DNA from: Brevibacterium mcbrellneri ATCC 49030
GTDB taxonomy: Bacteria > Actinomycetota > Actinomycetes > Actinomycetales > Brevibacteriaceae
NCBI RefSeq assembly: GCF_000178455.1
Contig: NZ_ADNU01000008.1
Span: 43,952-107,951 of the forward strand
Direction: 5' to 3'
Length of the DNA: 64,000 nucleotides
The notes under the pieces were generated by a model. The model was not told where the DNA came from. It saw only the letters and a program-made list of their open reading frames with translations, and did not search any database. Positions 55,472 to 63,963 of the stretch are shown piece after piece; position 1 is the first letter of the stretch; each line of letters begins with the position of its first letter. Both the position numbers and the translations under genes were made by a program.

Positions 55472-56986
55472 GTGGAATTTTCACCGCTGAATCTTGCAAC
55501 GCCGGTTTTCGACTTCGCTCGTAAAGACCCTGATCGCATGCAACTGCGCGGGCCCCTGACAGAGCCGCGAGTTGAAATCACCCGTGGACAGTTGGCCAGC
55601 CTGGTTGCGCGTCGCGCGCAACAGTTAGCGCCCCAGGTGAGCGAGGGGGACCGGATGCTCCTCATCGCCCCCACCACACCGGAATTTGTGGTCGAATTCT
55701 TTGCCGCCCAAGCAATCGGGCTCACAATCGTGGCCATCAACCCGCTGGCCACCACGCGTGAAATCGACTATTTCCTTGAAGACTCCGGAGCTAGCCGCGT
55801 CGTGGCACACCCGGCCGTGGCCCAAGCCGGCCAAGAGTCCGCCCAGAAAGCCGGCGTGACGTTCGAAACATGCCAACTGATCACCCCGGCTGACCTGGCT
55901 GACCTTCCCCCGTTTGACGACTTCACCCCGGTCGAACGCAAAGGTGAGGACGTCGCGGTGCTGTTGTACACCTCGGGCACCACGGGCCGCCCAAAGGGCG
56001 CCATGCTCACGGTCAGCAACCTCACCAACGCGGCCCGGATCGGTGGCATCGACTCGAAGATGACAGAAGACGACCGAGGTGGTACCTCCCTCCCGCTATT
56101 CCATGTGTTTGGGCTGTCGTCAATCCTCATGGTGGCGGTCGCGCACGGCACGCAGCTGACGCTGTTGCCCCGGTTTGACCCGGTTGAACAGCTGAAAGTC
56201 ATGAGCCATGACAAGCTCACGGTAGTGTCCGGAGTTCCAACGATGTGGAACGCGATCGTGCACGCGCCAGAAGGTGACTACGACTTCTCCCACATGCGGT
56301 TCGCGCTCTCAGGTGGGGCGTCAGCAGCAGTTGAGCTCATTCGCAAGTTCGAAGAACGCTTTGGCGCGGCACTCACTGAAGGGTATGGGCTGACGGAAAC
56401 CTCGGCGATGGTGAGTATGAACCCGCTGGACGGTGTGCGTAAACCAGGGTCGGTGGGAGTGCCGCTGCCGGAACTGGAATTCTGCATTAAGGACCCCACC
56501 GGCGCCGAGGTGCCAGTAGGTGAGGTCGGTGAAGTATGTTCGCGTGGTCCGGTGAACATGCCCGGTTATTGGAAGCGGGAAGACGCAACGGCCCAAGTGA
56601 TTGACGAAGACGGCTGGTTCCACACCGGTGACCTGGGCCGGGTTGATGAGGACGGATACCTATATATCGTGGACCGGCTCAAGGACCTGATCATTCACGG
56701 TGGCTACAACGTGTACCCGCGTGAGATCGAAGAAGCGATGTACGAACACCCAGGCGTTCTTGAGGCAGCCGTGCTGGGAACGGACGACGAGCACTACGGG
56801 CAGATCGTTACGGCTGTTATTACTCCTATGCCAGGGGTGACGCTGACGGAAGAAGAAATTGAGGCGTTTGCTAGGGAACGGCTTTCGGCGTACAAGATTC
56901 CTCGGATCATTAAGTTCGTAGAGGCGTTGCCTAAGGGGCCAAGCGGGAAGATCCTTAAGCGCGCGATCGATGTGTCTCAGTTGTAA
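55472..56986 (+). CDS. Long-chain-fatty-acid/coumarate-type CoA ligase
   Basis: A second ANL-family ligase of about 504 aa, of the 4-coumarate:CoA/long-chain type. It has 'LLYTSGTTGRPKGAMLT' (about 167), 'TEGYGLTETSAM' (about 305), 'DGWFHTGDLGRVDEDGYLY' (about 385), 'RLKDLIIHGGYNVYPRE' and the catalytic Lys in 'PKGPSGKILKR' near the end. GTG at 55472 lies behind AAAGGAG at short spacing; an in-frame ATG at 55454 lies before that site. It is divergent from the SDR operon and shares its operator region. Confidence 0.88.
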   Translation: MEFSPLNLATPVFDFARKDPDRMQLRGPLTEPRVEITRGQLASLVARRAQQLAPQVSEGDRMLLIAPTTPEFVVEFFAAQAIGLTIVAINPLATTREIDYFLEDSGASRVVAHPAVAQAGQESAQKAGVTFETCQLITPADLADLPPFDDFTPVERKGEDVAVLLYTSGTTGRPKGAMLTVSNLTNAARIGGIDSKMTEDDRGGTSLPLFHVFGLSSILMVAVAHGTQLTLLPRFDPVEQLKVMSHDKLTVVSGVPTMWNAIVHAPEGDYDFSHMRFALSGGASAAVELIRKFEERFGAALTEGYGLTETSAMVSMNPLDGVRKPGSVGVPLPELEFCIKDPTGAEVPVGEVGEVCSRGPVNMPGYWKREDATAQVIDEDGWFHTGDLGRVDEDGYLYIVDRLKDLIIHGGYNVYPREIEEAMYEHPGVLEAAVLGTDDEHYGQIVTAVITPMPGVTLTEEEIEAFARERLSAYKIPRIIKFVEALPKGPSGKILKRAIDVSQL

Positions 56987-57005
56987 AGTTCGGATGTTTA
57001 CAACA

Positions 57006-57045
57006 TAAAGGTGGCCGGTAGCAGTGTTGCTACCGGCCACCTTTA
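57006..57045. terminator. Bidirectional terminator (18-bp perfect stem)
   Basis: Arms at 57006-57023 and 57028-57045 are fully complementary with a 4-nt loop, GTGT. It lies between the convergent ligase and MHS transporter genes and can serve both; the outer A/T pairs give short T-runs each way. Confidence 0.9.
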
Positions 57046-57082
57046 GTACAGCCCTGTTGTCGACTAGGACTGTGTGACGAGG

Positions 57083-58507
57083 TTACGCGACTGGTTCCGG
57101 GTCCTCTTCGGAAGCTGTCTGGAAACTAGCTGACTGAACTGCCTTCTGTTCGTAAAGGAACTCACCAGGAACCGCGTGAGGGTCTTCCCGGACCCATTTG
57201 GGGTTCGTTTCTTTCAACAGCAAAGCACTGACAACCGTGATGACACCCATGATCATGACCATGATGGTCACGCCGTGTGTGTTACCCGAAGACGCGATGA
57301 GTGAGGTCATGAGGATCGGTGTTGCGCCCGAGATCAAAATAGCTGCCAGCTGGTAGGCAAGTGAAGCGCCAGAGAACCGTACTTCAGGTTCGAACAGTTC
57401 ACCCAGGTACGCTGCCAGTGGAGCGTAGACCGCGCACTGGAACACCGACGAAACGCACACTGCTACTCCGAACAGGACAATGTTTCCGGTGTTGATCAGC
57501 ATGAAGTAAATCGGTACAAACAGGAAGATTCCTGCTCCTCCAACGATGATGACGGGTCGGCGGCCGATTCGGTCTGACCATAGGGCTAGTAGGGGTGTGG
57601 TCACAATACCTATGACGCACGCCAGCGCTCCTGCGATCAGCATGTGGGTGCGGTCCAAGCCCAGGTAGTTTGCGCCGTAGCTGAGTACACCTGCGATGGA
57701 GATGTAGAAGATGCAGTTGGTCGAAGCGAGAAGTCCGCAACCCAGAAGGATGGTCTTCCAGTGCTTCTTCACTGCGACCCACAGGGGTGCTTTGACGATT
57801 TGCGACTGAGTTTCAGACGTCTTCTTTTCAAGTTCGCGGAACTCTGGGCTGTCTTCAACTTTGTGGTGGATAAACAACACAACAGGGAAGAGGACTGCAG
57901 TGAACCAGAACGGAATGCGCCAGCCCCATGAGATGAACTGTTCTTGTGTAAGGGCATAGGTTGCGGTGATGAACACGACGTTGCCTAGGAATGCTCCTGC
58001 TGGAACACCGATCTGGTTAAATGAACCGGAGTATGCGCGGTTCTTAGGGCCAGCTGATTCAGTAAGAAGGAGCGCAAGCCCGCCCCACTGGCCACCTGCT
58101 GCAAGACCTTGGGCAAAGCGACAAAGGCCAAGGGCAATAGGTGCCGCTAAGCCAATGCTCGCCGCGCCTGGAAGGCACCCGATGACAAACGTTGCTATGC
58201 CCATAACGATGAGAGAAACAACGACGACGGGCTTGCGACCAAGCTTGTCGCCGTAGTGACCGGCAATCACGCCACCCAGAGGGCGGGCAATGAACCCTGC
58301 CCAAAACGTAGCGAAACTCAAAAGGGTCGCAACCAGTGGTCCTTCCGATGGGAAAAACACGTGTGGGAACACCAACGCGGCTGCCGTGCCGTAGAGGAAA
58401 AAGTCGTACCACTCAATCGAGGACCCGACGACACCGGATGCCAAGAGCTTTCGGTGTTTCAGGTGGTGGTGGGCCTGTGTGGGGTCAATTGCTGATGATG
58501 CGGTCAT
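57083..58507 (-). CDS. MFS transporter, metabolite:H+ symporter (MHS) family
   Basis: A 474-residue protein with 12 spans of the MHS family (ShiA/ProP/citrate or dicarboxylate type). The signatures are 'GVVGSSIEWYDFFLYGTAAA' (about 25), 'FIARPLGGVIAGHYGDKLGR' (about 72) and 'RFAQGLAAGGQWGGLALLLT' (about 130). It likely imports a carboxylate or betaine with protons. Context with two acyl-CoA ligases suggests that it brings in an acid that these ligases activate. AGGAGC precedes the ATG, and a strong palindrome lies upstream. Confidence 0.88.
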   Translation of the reverse strand: MTASSAIDPTQAHHHLKHRKLLASGVVGSSIEWYDFFLYGTAAALVFPHVFFPSEGPLVATLLSFATFWAGFIARPLGGVIAGHYGDKLGRKPVVVVSLIVMGIATFVIGCLPGAASIGLAAPIALGLCRFAQGLAAGGQWGGLALLLTESAGPKNRAYSGSFNQIGVPAGAFLGNVVFITATYALTQEQFISWGWRIPFWFTAVLFPVVLFIHHKVEDSPEFRELEKKTSETQSQIVKAPLWVAVKKHWKTILLGCGLLASTNCIFYISIAGVLSYGANYLGLDRTHMLIAGALACVIGIVTTPLLALWSDRIGRRPVIIVGGAGIFLFVPIYFMLINTGNIVLFGVAVCVSSVFQCAVYAPLAAYLGELFEPEVRFSGASLAYQLAAILISGATPILMTSLIASSGNTHGVTIMVMIMGVITVVSALLLKETNPKWVREDPHAVPGEFLYEQKAVQSASFQTASEEDPEPVA

Positions 58508-58948
58508 GAAAGCTCCTATCGCCTTTGATGAAAGCTTGAACCGATCGTTTGATCGGTTCGAATAAGTGTGTCGTACACCACTGCGTGAGTCAAGAGTTGT
58601 TCAGGTTGTGGCGTGAGGAAAATGTGTGGCTATACGCAGTGGACCTGGCGGACGAGTGTCGAAGTGGGCTTGTGAAGGGCGAAAATAGGGCCTGGGTCAT
58701 GCAAATATAACCGAGGATCAAAATTCGTTATAAACTTTTTTATGCCAGCTGACCTGGGGTGATGCAGTAAAACGCGCCTAATGTGTGCCTGAGTTGTAAC
58801 TGAAATGTGACATTGGGATTCCGTTCGGTTACAGTTTTCACTGTTGGATTTTGAACTGATCCACTCACGGGTTGCTACCGCTAGTCACACAGCCCAGTGA
58901 GAGTACCGATGAACGTGGCGGCCGCAGGCTGGTAGATGGAGGAATCTC
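58508..58948. other. 441-bp intergenic region: MHS operator, NlpC/P60 promoter and structured leader
   Basis: The left part holds the MHS ribosome-binding site and an operator palindrome at 58538-58559. The middle, about 58565-58820, is AT-richer and shows no convincing gene. TACAGT at 58830-58835 is a possible -10 for the NlpC/P60 gene, giving a leader of about 107 nt. In that leader CTCACGGG can pair with CCC-A-GTGAG (one bulge), and a second TACC...GGTA pairing lies before the ribosome-binding site. It does not match the c-di-AMP riboswitch consensus. Confidence 0.5.
58538..58559. promoter_or_regulatory. Operator palindrome GAACCGATC-N4-GATCGGTTC
   Basis: A perfect 9+9 bp inverted repeat with a 4-bp centre, 31 bp upstream of the MHS transporter start. 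Size and symmetry suit a TetR-family dimer or pair of dimers. Its ACCGATCG half-site recurs at 55399-55406. Confidence 0.65.
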
Positions 58949-59773
58949 GTGGCTGGAAAGAAGATGGGGCGTCACGCGTCTGACGCACGTGTCAAGACAC
59001 CACTGACTGAACTCACTGAAGCGCTGAACGCTAACTCTGGTGCAATGGGTAAGCGCGCTGCTGTTGTTGCAGCTGCTGGTGGTCTGCTTGTGACTGCAAC
59101 CCTTCCGTCAACTGCCGACGCTAAGGATGACGCAACCGTCTCCGCGGATGCTGCAAAGGCTGACGAAGCTGAAACTTTCACCGCTCAGAAGGCAACCGCG
59201 GTTGCAGAAGCTGACGTCGCTGACATTGCAACTGGTGTGGCTGCAAACGTCACCGCTAAGAAAGCTCCTGAGCCAGTTGCGGAACCAACTTCAGAAGATT
59301 CAGAAGCTAACGCTTCCACTTCGAACAGCCGCTCCGGAGCTCCAGCAGCATCTTCGTCCAGCTCATCATCTTCATCCAAGAAGAGCTCCAAGTCTGAAGC
59401 TAACGAAGACGTTGCGCTGCCAAGCGGATCCAAGGCTCAGCAGGTTCTTGCAATTGCTCGTCAGTACGTCGGAACCCCTTATGTATCCGGTGGAACCTCC
59501 CCAAGTGGTTGGGACTGCTCCGGCTACACCTCATACGTGTACGGCAAGGTGGGCGTGAAGCTGCCTCGCACCTCGGGTGCTCAGCGCAACGCTGGAAAGA
59601 CCGTGTCGCGTGCACAGGCTCAGCCTGGTGACATTATCTGGTCGCCCGGACACGTTGGTATCTACGCTGGTAACGGCATGATGTACGACGCAGGTAACCC
59701 ACGCGTTGACACCTCTTACCGCTCCATCGACTGGATGGTCCGTTCAGGAGCCAAGTTCATTCGCGTTCTGTAA
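58949..59773 (+). CDS. Secreted NlpC/P60 (C40) peptidoglycan peptidase
   Basis: A 274-residue exported cell-wall hydrolase. A long basic N-region precedes a hydrophobic stretch (about 35-52) and a likely signal cleavage after 'PSTADA'. An Ala/Glu-rich and Ser-rich linker follows (about 55-155). The NlpC/P60 domain (about 160-274) has the catalytic Cys in 'WDCSGYTSYV' (about 190), His in 'SPGHVGIYAG' (about 235) and a third residue in 'YDAGNPRVD'. It probably cuts the D-Glu-diaminoacid bond of stem peptides during growth or separation. The GTG start follows GGAGGAA. Confidence 0.92.
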   Translation: MAGKKMGRHASDARVKTPLTELTEALNANSGAMGKRAAVVAAAGGLLVTATLPSTADAKDDATVSADAAKADEAETFTAQKATAVAEADVADIATGVAANVTAKKAPEPVAEPTSEDSEANASTSNSRSGAPAASSSSSSSSSKKSSKSEANEDVALPSGSKAQQVLAIARQYVGTPYVSGGTSPSGWDCSGYTSYVYGKVGVKLPRTSGAQRNAGKTVSRAQAQPGDIIWSPGHVGIYAGNGMMYDAGNPRVDTSYRSIDWMVRSGAKFIRVL

Positions 59774-59805
59774 GACTTCTTAAACTTAAGAACACTTAAG
59801 TTGAG

Positions 59806-59836
59806 ACCCCCGCGCAAATCGGTACAGCGCGGGGGT
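59806..59836 (+). terminator. Terminator of the NlpC/P60 gene
   Basis: Perfect 10-bp arms ACCCCCGCGC (59806-59815) and GCGCGGGGGT (59827-59836) with an 11-nt loop, followed by TTTCG. Confidence 0.85.
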
Positions 59837-59987
59837 TTCGTGCATTCATAGGCCTGCATGGTGAACATTTGACAAACAGTGCATAATTCTCGCTAAAACC
59901 GGCCTATGTGCGGGTGAATCGGTGGATGCGCCCGGTAATCTTGACTGTATTGACATTGCTCACTGCTCACGATGTAAGGAGACCAGC

Positions 59988-60143
59988 ATGCACAACAGCA
60001 GTGGTGAACTTATATCGTTTGCAGAACCCATACATTCGATAGGTGTGGAGTCTGTGAGTGGCTCATGTCTGTCTTTAACGAGGCGTCGCGCTTATGCGCG
60101 GCGCCTCGCGCGTTTTCCTACCCGCCTCAGGAGAAAAAAGTGA
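59988..60143 (+). CDS. Small ORF (51 aa) overlapping the HNH nuclease start
   Basis: TAAGGAG is six bases before the ATG at 59988. The frame opens 'MHNSSGELISFAEPIHSIGV' and ends with an Arg/Lys-rich stretch. Its TGA overlaps the GTG of the HNH gene (GTGA). The basic second half is encoded by a strong hairpin (60079-60108), so the coding sequence there may be a by-product of RNA structure. It resembles the other coupled upstream ORFs in this window. No homology is recognised, and translation is unproven. Confidence 0.4.
   Translation: MHNSSGELISFAEPIHSIGVESVSGSCLSLTRRRAYARRLARFPTRLRRKK
60079..60108 (+). terminator. 13-bp hairpin followed by GTTTTCC, just before the HNH gene
   Basis: CGAGGCGTCGCGC (60079-60091) pairs with GCGCGGCGCCTCG (60096-60108) with one G-T wobble and a TTAT loop, then CGCGTTTTCC. 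It looks like an intrinsic terminator or attenuator within the small ORF upstream of the HNH gene. Ribosomes translating the small ORF would melt it. Confidence 0.6.
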
Positions 60144-60661
60144 AAACACTGGTTCTAAACGCTGGCTACGAGCCCATGTCGATCGTGTCATTTAGGCGTG
60201 CGATCGCCCTGGTTTTGGCGGGCAAAGCTACAGTCTTAGCAAGCGAGGGCTTGCTGATCCGTAGCGCACACGTATCCATTGATCAGCCTTCAGTTATTCT
60301 GCTCAACCGGTACGTGCAACCACCTCGGGGGCGGACGACAGCGCTTTCCCGCAGGGGAGTACTGCGACGCGACAAGCACTTGTGCGCATATTGCGGAGAA
60401 GGTGCAAATACGGTTGACCATGTACTTCCTCGTAGCCGGGGTGGGCAGAACACATGGACAAACCTGGTGGCATGTTGCCGGTCGTGCAACAACGTGAAAG
60501 GGAACCGCACGCCAGACGAGATGGGGTGGAAGTTGCTGTTCACTCCCGTTGCCCCACAGACGGGCCACTGGTGGTTGCGTGACATTGAAAACCCTGCCAA
60601 GCGTTGGTTGCCTTTTCTTCAGTTGGCACGCTCGCCCGAAGTTGCGGCGAAATCCGCGTAG
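60140..60661 (+). CDS. HNH endonuclease family protein
   Basis: A 173-residue protein of a widespread actinobacterial HNH family. The C-terminal HNH domain (about 85-150) has zinc-binding Cys pairs ('CAYCGEG', 'CCRSCNNVKGN') and the catalytic motif 'VDHVLPRSRGGQNTWTN'. The N-terminal domain ('VLNAGYEPMSIVSFRRAIAL') is conserved in this group. Cellular role is unknown; it is not next to restriction, phage or CRISPR genes and is probably a housekeeping nuclease. GTG at 60140 follows AGGAGAAAA and overlaps a small upstream ORF. Confidence 0.88.
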   Translation: MKTLVLNAGYEPMSIVSFRRAIALVLAGKATVLASEGLLIRSAHVSIDQPSVILLNRYVQPPRGRTTALSRRGVLRRDKHLCAYCGEGANTVDHVLPRSRGGQNTWTNLVACCRSCNNVKGNRTPDEMGWKLLFTPVAPQTGHWWLRDIENPAKRWLPFLQLARSPEVAAKSA

Positions 60662-60682
60662 GGGCTCACTTTTGAGTGCTGC

Positions 60683-60708
60683 GGCTCGTGCGACGTGGCT
60701 CGTGCGAC
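60683..60708 (+). repeat. Short tandem repeat GGCTCGTGCGAC x2
   Basis: Two copies of the 12-mer (60683-60694 and 60697-60708) with a 14-bp period lie just after the HNH stop codon, in the 201-bp gap before the Usp gene. No function is evident. Confidence 0.6.
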
Positions 60709-60862
60709 ATGGTTTGCAGTATCAAGGCAGGTTTATCGGTGTGCAACACAAGTGCAACAGTCGCCGGGTAACCGTTGCCGTTTCGTAGCGGGTCAAATGC
60801 CGTGGCAAAAAGGGGCAGGAGTAGACTGAAAGATAAGCGGTTTCGATCTGTAAGGAGTACCC

Positions 60863-61870
60863 GTGGCAGAGGAACAGATGACTACCGAAGTTGCCGACCC
60901 TGAAGCAATCATCGTTGGAATTGACGGTTCAAGTGCCAGCCGTAATGCGCTAATGTGGGCGATTGATGAGGCCCGCGCTCAGAAGAAGTCCATTCGTCTT
61001 GTTGGCGCTTACACAGTGCCTAGCGTTGCGTCTGCAACGGTAGACGTGTCATATGTTCCTGTCGACGACAGTGCGGTGCGCGCGGCTGTTTCGGATTCGC
61101 TTAGGGAAGCGGCGTCGCTGGTGAAAGAAGCGGGCGTCGAAGTTGAGGCGATTATCGAGATTGGTGACGCTGCCGGGGTTTTGGTTGAAGAATCCAAGCA
61201 AGGGTCGCTGGCGGTTGTTGGATCCCGTGGCCGAGGTGGTTTCGCTGGCCGTCTTTTGGGAACTGTGTCTTCGGCCCTGCCTGCTCACAGCCACTGCCCC
61301 ACGGTGGTGATACCCGTTGGATGGTCGAACGATTCGAAGCGTACTCCTGAGCAGACAGCCTCACGCCCAATCCGTAATGCCGGTGGTGACTCGTTTGAGG
61401 ACACTATTGAAGCTGACACGGTTACTGGGCCTGACTACACGGGTCAAGTTGTTGTAGGAATCGACGCTTTGGGTGCTGAATCTCAGGCCCTGTGGCAAGC
61501 TGCGGAACTCGCGAACCGCCGAGGCAGCTCCCTGGTGCTTCTGGGCGTCATCACCACCACGGTTGTAGGGCCTGAATGGTTGCCTTCAACGGGTGACATG
61601 AAGCGTTACGTTGATAAAGGTGCGGACAAGCTCGCGATTGCTGCGCAGGCAGTGCGTGAGAAGTACCCTGACCTGGACGTGAGCTGGTCGTTGTATGACG
61701 GGCAGCCTGCAGAAGCGCTAGTGCGTGCCTCTGACACTGCGTCCGTTTTGGTAATTGGCTCCCGAGGTCGTGGCGGGTTTGCGGGCCTCCTTTTGGGATC
61801 GACTTCGCAGTCTGTTTTGCCGTACTCCAGGTGCCCCACCATGGTGGTTCGCGTTAAGCGCGAATCCTGA
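60863..61870 (+). CDS. Universal stress protein with two Usp domains
   Basis: A 335-residue tandem Usp protein. Domain 1 (about 12-153) begins 'IIVGIDGSSASRNALMWAI' and has the ATP-binding 'GSRGRGGFAGRLLGTVSSAL'. Domain 2 (about 192-333) begins 'VVVGIDALGAESQALWQAAE' and has 'GSRGRGGFAGLLLGSTSQSV'. Both keep the G-x2-G-x9-G-S/T nucleotide motif. Tandem Usp proteins are common in actinobacteria and respond to hypoxia or stationary phase. The GTG start follows AAGGAG. It is probably a single-gene transcript. Confidence 0.92.
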   Translation: MAEEQMTTEVADPEAIIVGIDGSSASRNALMWAIDEARAQKKSIRLVGAYTVPSVASATVDVSYVPVDDSAVRAAVSDSLREAASLVKEAGVEVEAIIEIGDAAGVLVEESKQGSLAVVGSRGRGGFAGRLLGTVSSALPAHSHCPTVVIPVGWSNDSKRTPEQTASRPIRNAGGDSFEDTIEADTVTGPDYTGQVVVGIDALGAESQALWQAAELANRRGSSLVLLGVITTTVVGPEWLPSTGDMKRYVDKGADKLAIAAQAVREKYPDLDVSWSLYDGQPAEALVRASDTASVLVIGSRGRGGFAGLLLGSTSQSVLPYSRCPTMVVRVKRES

Positions 61871-61971
61871 TCCATCTGGTGGCCGGAGCCACGGTCGCGT
61901 TTTCGGTTTTAGCCGAGTAGCTTAACTATCATTATGTCTCTATTCGTCGCCTTTTGGCGGGGAGGGTGTTT

Positions 61972-63531
61972 GTGTTGTTCAAAAAGGTGATGGCGTCGAC
62001 GGCGCTTGTTGCGACTGTCGTTGCTGGTGGTATCGCTTGTTCCTCCAATGTCAACGATGAAGAACGTGGCAATGGAGGTGCTTCTACTTCTTATGACGGG
62101 GTTCCAGACAGCGTTAAGGACCGCTTGCAGCGTTTAGCCATTGTGAAAAACAAAGCGGGTGTTTCGATCGACGCTCAGCTGGTGGCGCTTCAAGGTGCCG
62201 CGTCGCTGAACGAAATGGTTGAAGAGTTTGCGCTCGATCAGCTTGGTGAAGGCGGAGCGTTCGATGGCAAAAAAGGATTTACACCAGTTCCTACGCCAGT
62301 GAGCAAACAGGCTGAACTTGACACGTTCATTCGTGAACCCGATTCCAAACCCCACGGTTCGGATGACTCCACTGCGCAAGCTGGGGGTCTTACGGAGTCA
62401 AACACCACCTCGGGACCCGAGGAATCTGGTTCCTCCTCGGAAGAGGCACCCACCTCGGACGCAACCGCTTCGCCGGAAGGCCAAGAAACAGCGGGGGCGG
62501 ATGACACCTCGGCGGGAGGGGACGCTGATATCACCCTGCGCAACGAAGTTGTCTTTGCAGGCGGCAAATATGTAGTGAGTCGTGTGGAGGCGCTGGTCAA
62601 GGGCGAAAAAACAGTCAAACTGCTGGTTACGGATCTCGAAGCTGACAAAACGATGCCGGCCAAAGATATGTTCACAGGTGAAACGTTGCCGAGCGACGAC
62701 GACCTTGACGACCTGACTTTCGGCAAGGATGCTCTGCCGTCGTATAAGGGTCAGAAGAAGACATACGACGAGCTTTCTGACCTGGGCAAAAAGGTCGCGG
62801 ACAACGGGTCGAAAGACGTGGTGAAACTCGACGAGGACAGTGAAGAAGGCCCAGGATTTTCTTGTGCGCTGGCCGCCTGCGTGGCTTTGACGTATGACGA
62901 TGGTCCCGGCGGGAACGACCTGACTGATCGCCTGATTAAGTCGTATAAGAAACACCACGCGCACGCGACGTTCTTTGTTATTGGTAAGAACGTGAAGGCG
63001 TACCCCGAGGAAGTCAAGAAAATGGTTGACGCAGGGCATGAAGTGGGCAATCACTCGTACACGCACCCGATTCTGAGCAAGGTTGGTGCAAAGAAGGCCG
63101 AAAAGGAGATCGCCGACACCGACAAGGCGATTGAAGATGCTGGGCTAGAGAAGCCCACGCTGCTGCGGCCACCGTACGGTGCGACCAATCGCAAGGTCGA
63201 TGATGTTGCAGGTAAGCATGACAAACGAGTGATTATGTGGGATGTGGACACTCTCGACTGGCAGACCAAGTCAAAGCCAAAGACAGTCGCTACCGTTAAG
63301 CAGAGCGTGCAGCCTGGTGCGATTGTTCTTATGCACTCGATTCACCAGCCGACCGTTGATGCGACAGATGACATTTTGCAGTATCTGGAGGACCAGGGCT
63401 ACGCGATGGTGACAATCTCAGAGCTGTATCGGGGCGCGAAGTTTGATGCGGGGAAAGAGTACTTCTGCAAGGGCTCACATATGGGGATGTGCTCAACTCC
63501 GGAGCACCCTTACGTTACGAAAAACTCCTAG
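61972..63531 (+). CDS. Polysaccharide deacetylase (NodB) lipoprotein
   Basis: A protein of about 519 aa. A hydrophobic signal (about 7-25) ends at a Cys in 'VVAGGIACSSN', a weak lipobox with Gly at -3. A 100-residue N-terminal region leads to an acidic Ser/Thr/Glu linker (about 115-190), a further domain (about 190-295), then the NodB deacetylase (about 300-500). It has 'TYDDGPGGND' (catalytic Asp and metal Asp), 'GNHSYTHP' (metal His pair), 'LRPPYGATN' and 'IVLMHSIHQPT'. It probably N-deacetylates a wall polysaccharide. GTG at 61972 follows GGAGG; a TTG at 61954 precedes that site. Confidence 0.88.
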   Translation: MLFKKVMASTALVATVVAGGIACSSNVNDEERGNGGASTSYDGVPDSVKDRLQRLAIVKNKAGVSIDAQLVALQGAASLNEMVEEFALDQLGEGGAFDGKKGFTPVPTPVSKQAELDTFIREPDSKPHGSDDSTAQAGGLTESNTTSGPEESGSSSEEAPTSDATASPEGQETAGADDTSAGGDADITLRNEVVFAGGKYVVSRVEALVKGEKTVKLLVTDLEADKTMPAKDMFTGETLPSDDDLDDLTFGKDALPSYKGQKKTYDELSDLGKKVADNGSKDVVKLDEDSEEGPGFSCALAACVALTYDDGPGGNDLTDRLIKSYKKHHAHATFFVIGKNVKAYPEEVKKMVDAGHEVGNHSYTHPILSKVGAKKAEKEIADTDKAIEDAGLEKPTLLRPPYGATNRKVDDVAGKHDKRVIMWDVDTLDWQTKSKPKTVATVKQSVQPGAIVLMHSIHQPTVDATDDILQYLEDQGYAMVTISELYRGAKFDAGKEYFCKGSHMGMCSTPEHPYVTKNS

Positions 63532-63675
63532 CCACGAGGTGCGCGAAGCGACTGGGTATGTCTAAACACCTGGGTGTGACGCGCATAATATTGACAAGGT
63601 GCCCTTTGGGTTCATGGTGTGCTTAGTGGACGAGTCTGTGGTAACGTTGGGCGCTCCTACAAGGAAAGGACAACA

Positions 63676-63963
63676 GTGGGACTTTTGTGGTCGATTATTT
63701 CGTGGATCATTATTGGTGGTCTGATTGGGCTTATCGCTCGTGCTGTCATGCCAGGTAAACAGGGCATGGGCTTCATGATGACTGTGATTCTAGGTGTTGT
63801 TGGTGCCATCGTTGGTGGCTTCATTGGAGGGTTGCTTGGTGGAGATGGCGTCCAGGGAATCATGAACAACCCGTGGAGCCTGGGAACCATCCTGTTGGCT
63901 GTTATCGGTGCGTTGATCGTGATGGTTATTTACGGCTTCTTGGCGCGTAAGGCTAATAAGTAG
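63676..63963 (+). CDS. GlsB/YeaQ/YmgE family membrane protein
   Basis: A 95-residue protein with three membrane spans and the family signature 'GGLIGLIARAVMPGKQGMGF' near residue 13. Glycine-rich spans follow ('ILGVVGAIVGGFIGGLLGGD'). Members are stress-associated inner-membrane proteins of unknown mechanism (transglycosylase-associated in older annotation). GTG at 63676 follows AAAGGA. The typical YeaQ protein is about 82-85 aa, so this one has a slightly longer loop before the third span. Confidence 0.88.
   Translation: MGLLWSIISWIIIGGLIGLIARAVMPGKQGMGFMMTVILGVVGAIVGGFIGGLLGGDGVQGIMNNPWSLGTILLAVIGALIVMVIYGFLARKANK

Noticed and set aside
58836..58948. c-di-AMP (ydaO/yuaA) riboswitch upstream of the NlpC/P60 gene
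   Set aside because: The conserved GTCAGCTAAC-like and GGTGAATC-like elements of the class are absent.
60140..60661. HNH nuclease as part of a defence or restriction system
   Set aside because: It belongs to a common stand-alone actinobacterial family, and no methylase, helicase, toxin or phage gene is adjacent.
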